The notes beneath the pieces are model-generated. The model did no database searches and was not told the DNA's origin. It saw only the letters and a list, made by a program, of their open reading frames with translations. A stretch of DNA of 64,000 nucleotides from DASZJY01 sp036260255. Lineage in GTDB: Bacteria; Actinomycetota; Acidimicrobiia; Acidimicrobiales; AC-14. Numbering within the stretch: the stretch's first letter is position 1; every line of letters begins with the position of its first letter. The translations under genes and the position numbers were made by a program. Where the stretch lies: the NCBI GenBank assembly GCA_036260255.1, contig DATAAF010000075.1, positions 1-64,000 of the forward strand, given 5' to 3'. This document shows positions 9,590 through 17,756 of this stretch, piece by piece.

Positions 9590-11112
9590 GGGTCACCCAC
9601 GCGGCCGACGTGGTCCCGGCGGGCGTCCTTCCCACGGCCGCCGACGCGCCGTCCGCCGCGGGCAGGGACCGCCAGACGCCGACTACGGCTGACCGGGTCA
9701 GGGTCCGCGCCCTGTTGGTCGGCTCCGCCGCCGTCGCCGGCGCCGTCGGGGCCGGCTCGTTCGCGCTCTCGTTCCTCGTGCTGGTCGGTGCCCCGGTCCG
9801 CTCGTGGTCGGTCTCGCCGGAGCTTCGACCGTTCCTGCCCGTGCTCGCCGTCGCCGCGTCGGTCCGGGCGGGGCTGTTCCTCGTCGGCCGGTGGCCGATC
9901 GGGCGGAGGACCCCGGGCTGCGTCGAAGAGGTCGTGGACGCGGCCAAGCGATCGGCCATCGGGACGGCGGTCATCATCGCCTTCGCCTTCTACTGGCACG
10001 GGGGTGCGGACGCCGACCGGGTCCAGGCCCTGCAGTCCGTCGTCCTGCTCGACTGGGCGGTGGCCACGGCCGGGACGGCGGGCGTGGCTGCGGCGGCCAA
10101 GACGGGTCTGAGCCGGCTGCGCCGCCATGGTCACGACGTCCGGCGCGTCGTCGTCGCGGGGACGTCTCCGACGGCGACCTGGTTCGTCGCCAGCGTCGCT
10201 CGCCAGCCGGAGCTCGGCTATCGGGTGGTGCGGCACCTGACCACCGGTCTGGGACGGAGCGAGCTCGAGGCGACGCTCGTCGCCCTCGCCACCCAGACGC
10301 ACGTGGACCAGATCCTGTTCGCCGAGCCGTCCTTCCGTCGGGACGAGCTGAGCCGGCTGGTCGCCGTCCCCGCGCTCTCCCACGTCGAAGTGGGGGTCGT
10401 CCCCGAGTTGCTGGGCTCGTCACCGGCCAAGGCGAGAGTCGAGGCCGTCGGCGAGTTCCCCTTGCTGACCCTGCTCCACGAGCCGCTCCCCGGCATCCGG
10501 CGGGCCACGAAGCGGACGATCGACGTCCTCCTCGCCGGAACCGGCCTGGTGATCGCCGGGCCCCTGATGTTGGCCACCGCGCTGGCCATCCGGGTCAAGT
10601 CGCCCGGTCCCATCCTCTTCCGGCAGCAGCGGGTCGGCATGGACGGACGGCCGTTCGAGATGCTCAAGTTCCGGACGATGGACCCCTGTGCCGACACCGG
10701 GGCCCATGAGCGCTATGTGACCGAGCTGATCCGGGGCAACGGGCAGCGCCCGGACGGCGCGCTCTACAAGCTGGTGGGCGACGGGAGGGTCACGGGGCTG
10801 GGACGGTTCCTCCGCCGCTTCTCGATCGACGAGACCCCGCAGCTGCTCAACGTCCTGCGCGGCGACATGAGCCTCGTGGGGCCCCGCCCCCCGTTGCCGT
10901 ACGAGGTCGCCGTCTACGAGGACTGGCACCGCCGGCGCCTGGAGGCCAAGCCGGGGCTCACCGGGCTGTGGCAGGTGAGCGGACGCTCGAGGCTGACGTT
11001 CGACCAGATGGTGCGCCTCGACCTCCACTACATCGAGAACTGGTCGCCGCTTCTCGACCTGCGAATCGCCCTGCGGACGATCCCGGCCATGCTTCGCCGG
11101 GACGCCGCCTGA
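9586..11112 (+). CDS. Exopolysaccharide polyprenyl-phosphate sugar phosphotransferase
   Basis: A 508-residue initiating enzyme of the WbaP/WcaJ class that moves a sugar-1-phosphate onto undecaprenyl phosphate at the inner membrane face. The N-terminal half has several hydrophobic helices and a degenerate nucleotide-binding-like segment. The C-terminal Bac_transf domain begins KRTIDVLLAGTGLVIAGP and shows SPGPILFRQQRVG, FEMLKFRTM, SIDETPQLLNVLRGDMSLVGPRP and KPGLTGLWQVSGRS-type segments. The TTG start at 9586 overlaps the epimerase stop by 4 bases. It should launch repeat-unit synthesis for region A; a second enzyme of this class lies at 54472-55986. Confidence 0.93.
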   Translation: MRVTHAADVVPAGVLPTAADAPSAAGRDRQTPTTADRVRVRALLVGSAAVAGAVGAGSFALSFLVLVGAPVRSWSVSPELRPFLPVLAVAASVRAGLFLVGRWPIGRRTPGCVEEVVDAAKRSAIGTAVIIAFAFYWHGGADADRVQALQSVVLLDWAVATAGTAGVAAAAKTGLSRLRRHGHDVRRVVVAGTSPTATWFVASVARQPELGYRVVRHLTTGLGRSELEATLVALATQTHVDQILFAEPSFRRDELSRLVAVPALSHVEVGVVPELLGSSPAKARVEAVGEFPLLTLLHEPLPGIRRATKRTIDVLLAGTGLVIAGPLMLATALAIRVKSPGPILFRQQRVGMDGRPFEMLKFRTMDPCADTGAHERYVTELIRGNGQRPDGALYKLVGDGRVTGLGRFLRRFSIDETPQLLNVLRGDMSLVGPRPPLPYEVAVYEDWHRRRLEAKPGLTGLWQVSGRSRLTFDQMVRLDLHYIENWSPLLDLRIALRTIPAMLRRDAA

Positions 11113-11122
11113 GGAGGCCGCC

Positions 11123-12124
11123 GTGAAGGTCGCCGTGGTGGGCCTCGGCTACTGGGGACCGAACATCGTCCGCAACCTGCACTCGCTCGACGCCTGCACC
11201 CGCGTGGTGGCCTGCGACCTCGACGAGGCGCGGGTCAAGGCAGTGCTCCGCCAGTACCCGTCGGTGGTCGGTACGACGGACGTCGACGATGTGCTCGCGG
11301 ACCGCGATGTGTGCGCCGTCGTCCTCGCCACGCCCGTGCGCACCCACGCCGGGCTGGCCGAGGCCGCCCTCCGCGCCGGCAAGGGCGTGCTGGTCGAGAA
11401 GCCGCTGGCCACGTCGGCCCGGGACGCCCGCAAGCTGGTGGACCTGGCCGGCGAGCTCGGGCTGCTGGTGATGGCCGCGCACACCTTTCTCTACAGCCCG
11501 CCGGTCCTGACGGTGCGGGACGTGTTGGCCCGCGAGGAGATCGGTCGGCTCCTGTACCTGCAGGCCTCGCGCGTCAACCTCGGCATCCACCAGTCCGACG
11601 TGAGCGTCCTCTGGGACCTGGGTCCCCACGACGTGTCCATCCTCCTTGAGTGGCTCGGAGAGGAACCCTGTCGCGTCTCCGCCAGTGGTCGTTCGAGCCT
11701 TTCCGTGGGCCCACCCGACGTGGCGTTCGTCGACGTCGAGTTCCCGTCCGGGTTCGTCGCCAACCTGCACCTGTCGTGGCTGGCTCCGACCAAGATGCGG
11801 CGGATGACGATCGTCGGCTCGCGGAAGATGATCGTGTACGAGGACACCCACCCCGACGAGCCCGTCAAGATCTACGACAAGGGCGTCAAGCCCCCGGACC
11901 CCGGGGACTTCGGGGAGTACCGGCTGACCTACCGCACCGGCGACGTCGTCTCCCCGCGGGTAGAAGCGAGCGAGCCCCTCCGCAACCAGCTGGCCGACTT
12001 CCTCGGACGGGTCATGCGGGGCGAGCGACCGGACGACCGCGAGGAAGCGGCCGTGCAGGTCGTGCGCGTGGTCGAGGGCGCCGAACGGTCGTTGGCGGCC
12101 AACGGGACCCCCGTAACCCTGTGA
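11123..12124 (+). CDS. Gfo/Idh/MocA oxidoreductase (WlbA/WbpB-like 3-dehydrogenase)
   Basis: A 333-residue NAD(P)-dependent sugar dehydrogenase. It opens with the Rossmann motif VGLGYWGPN, has the family EKPLA segment after the fourth strand, and a C-terminal alpha/beta substrate domain. The GTG start at 11123 follows GAGGAGG with good spacing. With the acyltransferase and aminotransferase directly behind it, the set matches the WlbA/WlbB/WlbC (WbpB/D/E) modules that oxidise C3 of a UDP-HexNAc uronate, aminate it and acetylate the new amine. The assignment rests on gene context plus family; the exact substrate is inferred. Confidence 0.85.
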   Translation: MKVAVVGLGYWGPNIVRNLHSLDACTRVVACDLDEARVKAVLRQYPSVVGTTDVDDVLADRDVCAVVLATPVRTHAGLAEAALRAGKGVLVEKPLATSARDARKLVDLAGELGLLVMAAHTFLYSPPVLTVRDVLAREEIGRLLYLQASRVNLGIHQSDVSVLWDLGPHDVSILLEWLGEEPCRVSASGRSSLSVGPPDVAFVDVEFPSGFVANLHLSWLAPTKMRRMTIVGSRKMIVYEDTHPDEPVKIYDKGVKPPDPGDFGEYRLTYRTGDVVSPRVEASEPLRNQLADFLGRVMRGERPDDREEAAVQVVRVVEGAERSLAANGTPVTL

Positions 12125-12759
12125 CCGGCGTCGACGTGAGGGAGGGCGTGGACCTGGGCGCCGACGTCCACCTGGAGCCGCCCTGCGTGGTGGGGCACCC
12201 GCCGCGGGGCGTGCGGCCCGGCGAGCTGGCCACGACGATCGGTGCCGGCTCGGTGATCCGGTCGTTCGCCGTCGTCTACGCCGGCGTGGTCCTCGGGGAA
12301 GGGGTCCACATCGGGCACGGCGCCCTCGTCCGCGAGGGCAACTGCGTCGGGGACGGCGCGTCGGTGGGCAGCCACACCGTCCTCGAGGGGGCTTGCGTCG
12401 TCGGGCGGCGGGCCCGCATCCACTCGCAGTGCTTCCTCGAGTCGGTGACCCTCGGGGACGACGTCTTCGTCGGCCCCTCGGTGGTGTTCAGCGACGACCC
12501 CCACCCGCCGTGCCCGAGCTACCGCGAGTGCGGCCAGGGCGTAATGGTCGAGACCCGCGCCAAGATCGGGGCGGGCGCCGTCCTCCTGCCCGGTGTGACC
12601 GTCGGCGCCCGTGCGCTGGTGGGCGCCGGCGCGGTGGTGACCCGGGACGTCGAGCCGGGGACGGTCGTCGTCGGCAACCCCGCCCGTCCCACCAAGCGGG
12701 TCGAGGAGCTCGAGTGCTTTGCCGGCCTCCACGCTCGAGTGTTCGAGTGGGAGCGGTGA
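12121..12759 (+). CDS. Left-handed beta-helix acyltransferase (WlbB/WbpD-like)
   Basis: A 212-residue hexapeptide-repeat N-acyltransferase. Isoleucine/valine-rich hexads run through most of the protein (for example SFAVVYAGVVLGEGVHIG and KIGAGAVLLPGVTVG), followed by GNPARPTKRV, the usual coil-exit signature. A family His/Asp loop (SDDPHPPCPSY) interrupts the helix. It should acetylate the 3-amino group made by the adjacent aminotransferase, using acetyl-CoA in the cytoplasm. The frame is open far upstream, but the GTG at 12121 overlaps the dehydrogenase stop (GTGA) and begins the recognisable protein. Length fits WbpD-type enzymes. Confidence 0.87.
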   Translation: MTGVDVREGVDLGADVHLEPPCVVGHPPRGVRPGELATTIGAGSVIRSFAVVYAGVVLGEGVHIGHGALVREGNCVGDGASVGSHTVLEGACVVGRRARIHSQCFLESVTLGDDVFVGPSVVFSDDPHPPCPSYRECGQGVMVETRAKIGAGAVLLPGVTVGARALVGAGAVVTRDVEPGTVVVGNPARPTKRVEELECFAGLHARVFEWER

Positions 12760-13880
12760 TGGCGGAGTCCTTCATCCCCCTCGTGTGCCTCGAGAACGAG
12801 ACGGTGTGGGACGCGCTCCACCCGGCGCTGCGGGAGCTGGTGACGGCCGGTCGCTTCACCCTCGGCCCCGAGCTGGAGGAGTTCGAGCGCGCCGCCGCCC
12901 GGGCGTTCGGTTGCCGGTGGGCGGTGGGCACCTCCTCCGGGACCAGCGCCCTGTACCTGGCGTTGCGGGCGGCTCCCCTGCCGACGCGCGCGTGGGTGGC
13001 GTTGCCGGCCAACACGTTCTACGCCACCTTCGAGGCGGTCGTCGCCGCCGGCCACGTCCCGGTCGTCGTCGACCACGACGACGACCACGTCATCAGCGTC
13101 GACGCCCTCGAACGGGTGGACGCCGACGCGGTCGTCGCCGTGCACCTCTACGGCCTGCCGGCGGTGACCGACCGGATGCGTGATCTCGTCCGACGGCGCG
13201 GCTGGTGGTTGTTGGAGGACGCCTCGCAGAGCCACGGGGCGACGGTGGGCGGGCGACCCACGGGCTCCCTCGGCGACGCCGCCGCCTTCAGCGCCTACCC
13301 GACCAAGAACCTGGGCGCGTGGGGAGACGCCGGGTTCGTCACCGGCGACGCCCCGGGCATGGAGGCGGAGCTGCGGTCGCTGCGCGACCACGGGCAGCGC
13401 CGGCACCATGTCCACGAGGCGGTCGCCGGGCCCTACCGCCTCGACAACCTCCAGGCCCTCGTGCTCAGCGAGAAGCTGCGCCGCCTCCCCGAGGAGGTCC
13501 GGGCCCGGCGACAGGTCGCATCGTGGTACCACGAGGCCCTCGACGGGTTGGGGCTCGACCTGCCGGGTGACCGGGGCGACCGCACGCACGTGTACCACCG
13601 GTTCGTCGTGTCGGTACCTGACCGCGACGCGGTGCGGAGACGCCTCGCCGACGCCGGTGTCGGGACCGGGGTGGACTATCCGACCCCCATCCACCTCCAG
13701 CCCGGCGCCCGGGGCCTCTGCGAGGTTCCGACCAGGCCCACGAACGCCGAGCAGAGCGCCGGGCGGGTCCTCAGCCTGCCGATGCACGCCCAGATCACCC
13801 CGGCCGACGTCGACCGCGTCGCCGACGCCCTCCGCTCGGCCCTCCGATCCCGCCGCCCCACCCGTCTCTCGACGGCATGA
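12759..13880 (+). CDS. DegT/DnrJ/EryC1/StrS family sugar aminotransferase
   Basis: A 373-residue PLP-dependent nucleotide-sugar aminotransferase. The Schiff-base lysine is K183 in SAYPTKNLGAWGD, the pyridine-nitrogen Asp is D154 in LLEDASQSHG, and the phosphate-binding SSGTSALYLAL segment lies near residue 60. It would convert the 3-keto sugar from the Gfo/Idh/MocA enzyme to a 3-amino sugar. The ATG at 12759 overlaps the acyltransferase stop by one base (TGATG); a GTG three bases earlier is also possible. The order dehydrogenase, acyltransferase, aminotransferase mirrors Wlb/Wbp gene sets. Confidence 0.92.
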   Translation: MAESFIPLVCLENETVWDALHPALRELVTAGRFTLGPELEEFERAAARAFGCRWAVGTSSGTSALYLALRAAPLPTRAWVALPANTFYATFEAVVAAGHVPVVVDHDDDHVISVDALERVDADAVVAVHLYGLPAVTDRMRDLVRRRGWWLLEDASQSHGATVGGRPTGSLGDAAAFSAYPTKNLGAWGDAGFVTGDAPGMEAELRSLRDHGQRRHHVHEAVAGPYRLDNLQALVLSEKLRRLPEEVRARRQVASWYHEALDGLGLDLPGDRGDRTHVYHRFVVSVPDRDAVRRRLADAGVGTGVDYPTPIHLQPGARGLCEVPTRPTNAEQSAGRVLSLPMHAQITPADVDRVADALRSALRSRRPTRLSTA

Positions 13881-15139
13881 CCGCCCCGCCGGCCGCCCGA
13901 GGCGAATTGGGTGACGAAAGCGGTTGGAATCCAACCACTTTCCCCACCCAGAACGGCTCTCGCGGCTTGTCTGCCTCGGCTTCGTACCTGGCGATGGCCG
14001 ACGACCTGCAGTCGCGGTGGGCGGCTCGTGACGACCGGAGCTTCGATCCCTACGACGGCTTGGCGGGGGCCCGAGTGCCGTCGGCGCTGACACGTACGCG
14101 CGCCGGGCGCCTGGCCGCGGTGCACCTGCACAAGCGCCTCCCCTTCAACGCCCGCCGGCCGCTCGGGATCGTTCCTACCAAGAGCGCGTACACCGTCGCC
14201 CACTTCGCCCGCGCCTGCCTGCTGATCTCCCGCCTCTCGGCCTGCGACTCGGCGGCGCGTGCCGCCGAGAGCCGGTTGTGGTGGCTCCGGCACAACCGGG
14301 TCGGCGACGGCTGGTCGTACCCCTTTGACGTCCAGACCCGGACGCTCCACTACTCGCGCAGCACGCCGAACATCGTCTGCACCGCGTTCGCGGCCAACGC
14401 CTTCCTCGACGCCGCCGAGGCTGGTCGCGACGACGGGCTGGCGGTGGGTACCGCCGCCGCCCGGTTCGTCCTGCGGGAGCTCCGCGTCCACCGTCCCAAA
14501 CGCGCCTACTTCGGCTACCTCCCGGGCGACGAGACCCTCATCCACAACGCCAACGTGCTCGCCGCCCAGCTCGTGGTGCGAGCCGGCCTTCTGGCCGACC
14601 GGCCCTCGATGGTCGAGGCGGGCCTGGAGGCGGTGGAGACGACCGTGGGCGCCGTGGGCGACGACGGTGCCATCCCCTACGGCGAAGGACCGGGCCTGGG
14701 GTGGGTCGACGGTCACCACACGGGGTTCGTCGTGGAGGCGATGGCCGACATCGCCGGGCAGGTCGGGCACCGGCCGCTCGAACCGGTGGTCGACGCCACC
14801 GCGGCGTTCTACCGCCTCCACCTCTTCGACGCCGACGGCTGGCCCCGTCCCCGGCCCGGCGTCCGGTACCCCGTCGACGTGATCGCCGCCGCCCAGGGCA
14901 TCCAGACGTTCGCCCGCCTCGGCGGCCAGCACCTGGCGACGGCGGCGGCGGTGGCGCAGTTCGCCATCCGCCGGCTGCGATCGCCGTCCGGGGGGTTCCA
15001 TTACCAGCGGCAGCGGCTCCACGTGAAGCGGGTGCCGTACGCCCGTTGGGCCGACGCTCCGATGTCGCTGGCGCTGGCGTTCCTCGGCGCTGCCCTGGAG
15101 GCCCGCCGCCACCACCCTGCGATGGGCGCACACGCATGA
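13877..15139 (+). CDS. Alpha/alpha-toroid polysaccharide biosynthesis protein, function unknown
   Basis: A 420-residue protein without a firm assignment. It is rich in amphipathic helices with repeated Trp, Tyr and His residues (PTKSAYTVAHFARACLL, GWSYPFDVQTR, GEGPGLGWVDGHHTGFV), a pattern typical of alpha/alpha-toroid folds as in VpsJ-like proteins and glycan-processing enzymes of EPS loci. No signal peptide or membrane span is visible. It starts with an ATG overlapping the aminotransferase stop (ATGA) and overlaps the DUF354 gene at its end, so it is expressed with the operon. A role in glycan modification is only a suggestion from context. Confidence 0.65.
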   Translation: MTAPPAARGELGDESGWNPTTFPTQNGSRGLSASASYLAMADDLQSRWAARDDRSFDPYDGLAGARVPSALTRTRAGRLAAVHLHKRLPFNARRPLGIVPTKSAYTVAHFARACLLISRLSACDSAARAAESRLWWLRHNRVGDGWSYPFDVQTRTLHYSRSTPNIVCTAFAANAFLDAAEAGRDDGLAVGTAAARFVLRELRVHRPKRAYFGYLPGDETLIHNANVLAAQLVVRAGLLADRPSMVEAGLEAVETTVGAVGDDGAIPYGEGPGLGWVDGHHTGFVVEAMADIAGQVGHRPLEPVVDATAAFYRLHLFDADGWPRPRPGVRYPVDVIAAAQGIQTFARLGGQHLATAAAVAQFAIRRLRSPSGGFHYQRQRLHVKRVPYARWADAPMSLALAFLGAALEARRHHPAMGAHA

Positions 15140-16179
15140 GGATCTGGGTCGACATCGCCAACGCGCCCCACGTCACCTTGTTCCGCCCCGTGGTCGAAGA
15201 GCTTCGCCGTCGCGGCCACGACGTTGTCATCACCGCTTGGGACCGCGGTCAGACGGCGTCGCTCGCCCTCGGTGCCTGGCCTGACGTCGTGATGGTCGGG
15301 CTGGCGGGGTTCAGGCGACCGATTATGGCCAAGGGGACGGCGATCTGGGCGCGGGGTTCCGAGCTGGCCCGGCGCCTCTGGGGCTCGAACCCGGACGTCG
15401 CCGTGGCGCACAACTCGTACTCGCAGCTCGTCGCGGCCCGACGTCTCGGGATCCCCAGCGTGACGATGATGGACTACGAGCACCAGCCCGCCAACCACCT
15501 CGCCTTCCGCCTCGCCGACCGGGTGCTGGTCCCCGATGCGGTCGAGCCGACGGCGCTGCGGCGGTTCGGCGTCCGGGGGGCGAGGCTCGTGCGGTATCCC
15601 GGGCTCAAGGAGGAGATCGCGCTGGCCGGGTTTCGCCCGTGTCCCCGATTCCGCCGCCACCTGGCGGTGGACGAGGACGCCCCGCTGGTCACGCTGCGGC
15701 CGGCGCCGGAGGGGGCCCTTTACCACCGCGAGGCCAACCCGCTGGTGGACGCCCTGCTCCGGCGGCTCGAGCGCTCGGGCGCCACTGTCGTGCTCTCGCC
15801 TCGCACCGCCGCCCAGGCGGCGCGCTTCCGGGCGTGCACGTCGGTCAGGGTGCTCGACGAGCCGGTGTCGGGGCCCGACCTGCTGTTCCACTCCGACCTG
15901 GTCGTAGGGGCGGGAGGGACGATGACCAGGGAAGCGGCGGTGCTGGGCACCCGCTGCTACACGGCGTTTAGCGGGCCGCTCGCCTCCGTCGATCGCGTCC
16001 TCATCCGGTCGGGACGGCTGGGCGTCGTGCGCCAACCCTTCGACCTCCCGCTCTCCGACGTCCGCCGCGTTCCCAAAGCTGCTTGTGAACTCGACCGGGC
16101 TCCGCTCACCACCTTCGTCGACCTCCTCCTGGCCACCGCCGACGGGCTCAGCCGGGTGGGCACCCGCCGCTCCGCCTAG
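15136..16179 (+). CDS. DUF354 family, GT-B-like putative glycosyltransferase
   Basis: A 347-residue protein whose start, MRIWVDIANAPHVTLFRPV, is the hallmark of DUF354 proteins, relatives of GT-B glycosyltransferases. A second conserved segment, GGTMTREAAVLGTRCY, lies where nucleotide-sugar binding occurs in UDP-glycosyltransferases. It may add a sugar or act as an uncharacterised sugar enzyme; DUF354 proteins lack a settled reaction. ATG at 15136 overlaps the previous stop (ATGA). It is the last gene of the region A operon, followed by a 351-bp gap and a convergent gene. Confidence 0.82.
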   Translation: MRIWVDIANAPHVTLFRPVVEELRRRGHDVVITAWDRGQTASLALGAWPDVVMVGLAGFRRPIMAKGTAIWARGSELARRLWGSNPDVAVAHNSYSQLVAARRLGIPSVTMMDYEHQPANHLAFRLADRVLVPDAVEPTALRRFGVRGARLVRYPGLKEEIALAGFRPCPRFRRHLAVDEDAPLVTLRPAPEGALYHREANPLVDALLRRLERSGATVVLSPRTAAQAARFRACTSVRVLDEPVSGPDLLFHSDLVVGAGGTMTREAAVLGTRCYTAFSGPLASVDRVLIRSGRLGVVRQPFDLPLSDVRRVPKAACELDRAPLTTFVDLLLATADGLSRVGTRRSA

Positions 16180-16530
16180 TCACGGCCCGGTCGGCGCACC
16201 TCCCACCCGTGGCAGAGGGGCAGTGCAGCACCTGGTGACCCCACAGTTGGCGGACCCCTGGCACATCGGGGAGCTGGTCGACCAGCCCGGTGGTGACGAG
16301 CAGTCGTGGTGCCGCACCGCATCAGCGGCCACCGAGGGCCCGACGAGTTCCTCTCGCTCTTCACCAGCAACGGCGAGCGGGCCCACCTCCACCCCGCACC
16401 ACCGCACCAGTACCGACCTGCCTCGGCCGAGCGAGGCGTCCACCTACGCGTATGTCTCCCGTTGCGCCTACTGCGGCGCCGTCAGAGCCGCCGCTCATCT
16501 TCGCTTCGCCCTCAGCCGCCCGACGTCGCT
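16180..16530. other. Intergenic stretch between convergent genes
   Basis: These 351 bp separate the end of the region A operon from a gene read the other way. Short open frames exist on both strands, but none has a plausible start, ribosome site or recognisable protein. A + strand segment near 16309-16400 (PHRISGHRGPDEFLSLF in one frame) and a Cys-containing piece at the end of another frame (YVSRCAYCGAV) look faintly protein-like and may be remnants of a decayed gene. I see no convincing terminator. Confidence 0.4.
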
Positions 16531-17595
16531 CTAGGACGCTCCCGCCCGTTGCAGCGCGTCCCACTCCGGTCCCGACGTGGTGCGGTAGTCGTACACCGAC
16601 CACCCGAGCACCTTCGACTCACGAACGGCACGGACGAAAGCGGCGACGTCGTCGACGGTGCCCACGTCGGCGACGCCACCGATGAGGTGCACGAGCGCCG
16701 AGGAGTCTTGGAGGTTCGCCCGGAGGCGTCGCGCCGCCTCCTCGGCGTAGCGGTAGCCGTCCCGGTAGCCAGAGGCCGCCGAGACCTCGGTCCAGTACGC
16801 CATCGGCAACCACACGTCGAAGCTCGCAGCGAGCTCCCGCCACGGGAAACCGGGCCAGAAGTCGGGCTTGATGTCCTCGAGGAGGACCGGCGGGTACACG
16901 ATCGCCCCCAGGGGATGGCCAGGGGCCTCCTGGCGAAGGCGCCGGGACAGCTCGACCAGGCGCCGGTTGCGCTCGGCGTGGTCGGGCGCGTCTCGACGCC
17001 ACTCGATGTCGACGGCGATGCCGTCAAAGTGGTGACCGCCAGAGCGGAAGTCTCGCAGGAGGATCAGGTTGGCCAGATCGCGCTCGACATCTCCGAACTT
17101 GGGGAGGTACCAGCCGACGACGCGGATGCCGCGGGCGTGGGCCCGCTCGAGGAACCGTCCGACCAACTCGGGATCGACCATCCCGACGATCCCGCCTGGT
17201 GTGCGGTCGTCGAGCCGGGCCGCCTGCAGGAACAGCGTCCGCACCCCCCACTCGGCCATGGCGTCGACATCATCCGGAGTGAGCTGCGAGCCCTCCCATT
17301 GCCGGTGGTAGGCGAGCGCGTAGTCGAAGACGTCGACCCACGCCCCCAGGCCCTGGTAGGCGGAGACGTCTCGGGAGGACGAGGGATGGGAGCCGTCGCC
17401 AGGTGACGGAGCTTGCCGCCGCGGGTCGGAGCCGTCGTCGAGTCCGGGCAACGGCGCCCGGGCGGGACTGGATGACCCGGTCGCTCCCGGCGCGCCGGCA
17501 GGAGGCGTCCCAACGACGATGGCACTGGCGACGCCGGCCATGAACAGGACCGCGATGAGCCCGGTAAGGATGGTCGTCAGCGGTCCGCGGCGCAC
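16531..17595 (-). CDS. Secreted/anchored glycoside hydrolase-like TIM-barrel protein
   Basis: A 354-residue protein with an N-terminal hydrophobic signal or anchor (residues 7-27, TILTGLIAVLFMAGVASAI), a Pro/Ser/Gly/Asp-rich linker to about 75, and a C-terminal domain with alternating strands and helices. That domain resembles a (beta/alpha)8 glycoside hydrolase-like fold: DVSAYQ at its start, GVRTLFLQAA, VVGWYLPKFGD, and HFDGIAVDIEW, where the Asp/Glu pair sits at a typical catalytic strand end. The substrate is unknown; a cell-wall or EPS glycan is plausible. The GTG start at 17595 precedes the signal directly. It is convergent with the EPS operon. Confidence 0.7.
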   Translation of the reverse strand: MRRGPLTTILTGLIAVLFMAGVASAIVVGTPPAGAPGATGSSSPARAPLPGLDDGSDPRRQAPSPGDGSHPSSSRDVSAYQGLGAWVDVFDYALAYHRQWEGSQLTPDDVDAMAEWGVRTLFLQAARLDDRTPGGIVGMVDPELVGRFLERAHARGIRVVGWYLPKFGDVERDLANLILLRDFRSGGHHFDGIAVDIEWRRDAPDHAERNRRLVELSRRLRQEAPGHPLGAIVYPPVLLEDIKPDFWPGFPWRELAASFDVWLPMAYWTEVSAASGYRDGYRYAEEAARRLRANLQDSSALVHLIGGVADVGTVDDVAAFVRAVRESKVLGWSVYDYRTTSGPEWDALQRAGAS

Positions 17596-17756
17596 ACGGC
17601 GACGTTACGTCCGGCGCCCTGCTCTGCATCGTCACCGCGCCCATGCAGATCGGCGGCGACGGTGTCGCTGGGCCCTCGCCGCACGACTGCCAGCTCCCCC
17701 GGGATCCACCGGTTGCCCGGCTGGACGGAGAAACCAGGCGCTGATGACGCGGGGCG

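Noticed and set aside
16306..16530. Protein-like pieces in two + strand frames
   Set aside because: They would need a frameshift to join and have no family match; noted only as a possible gene remnant.
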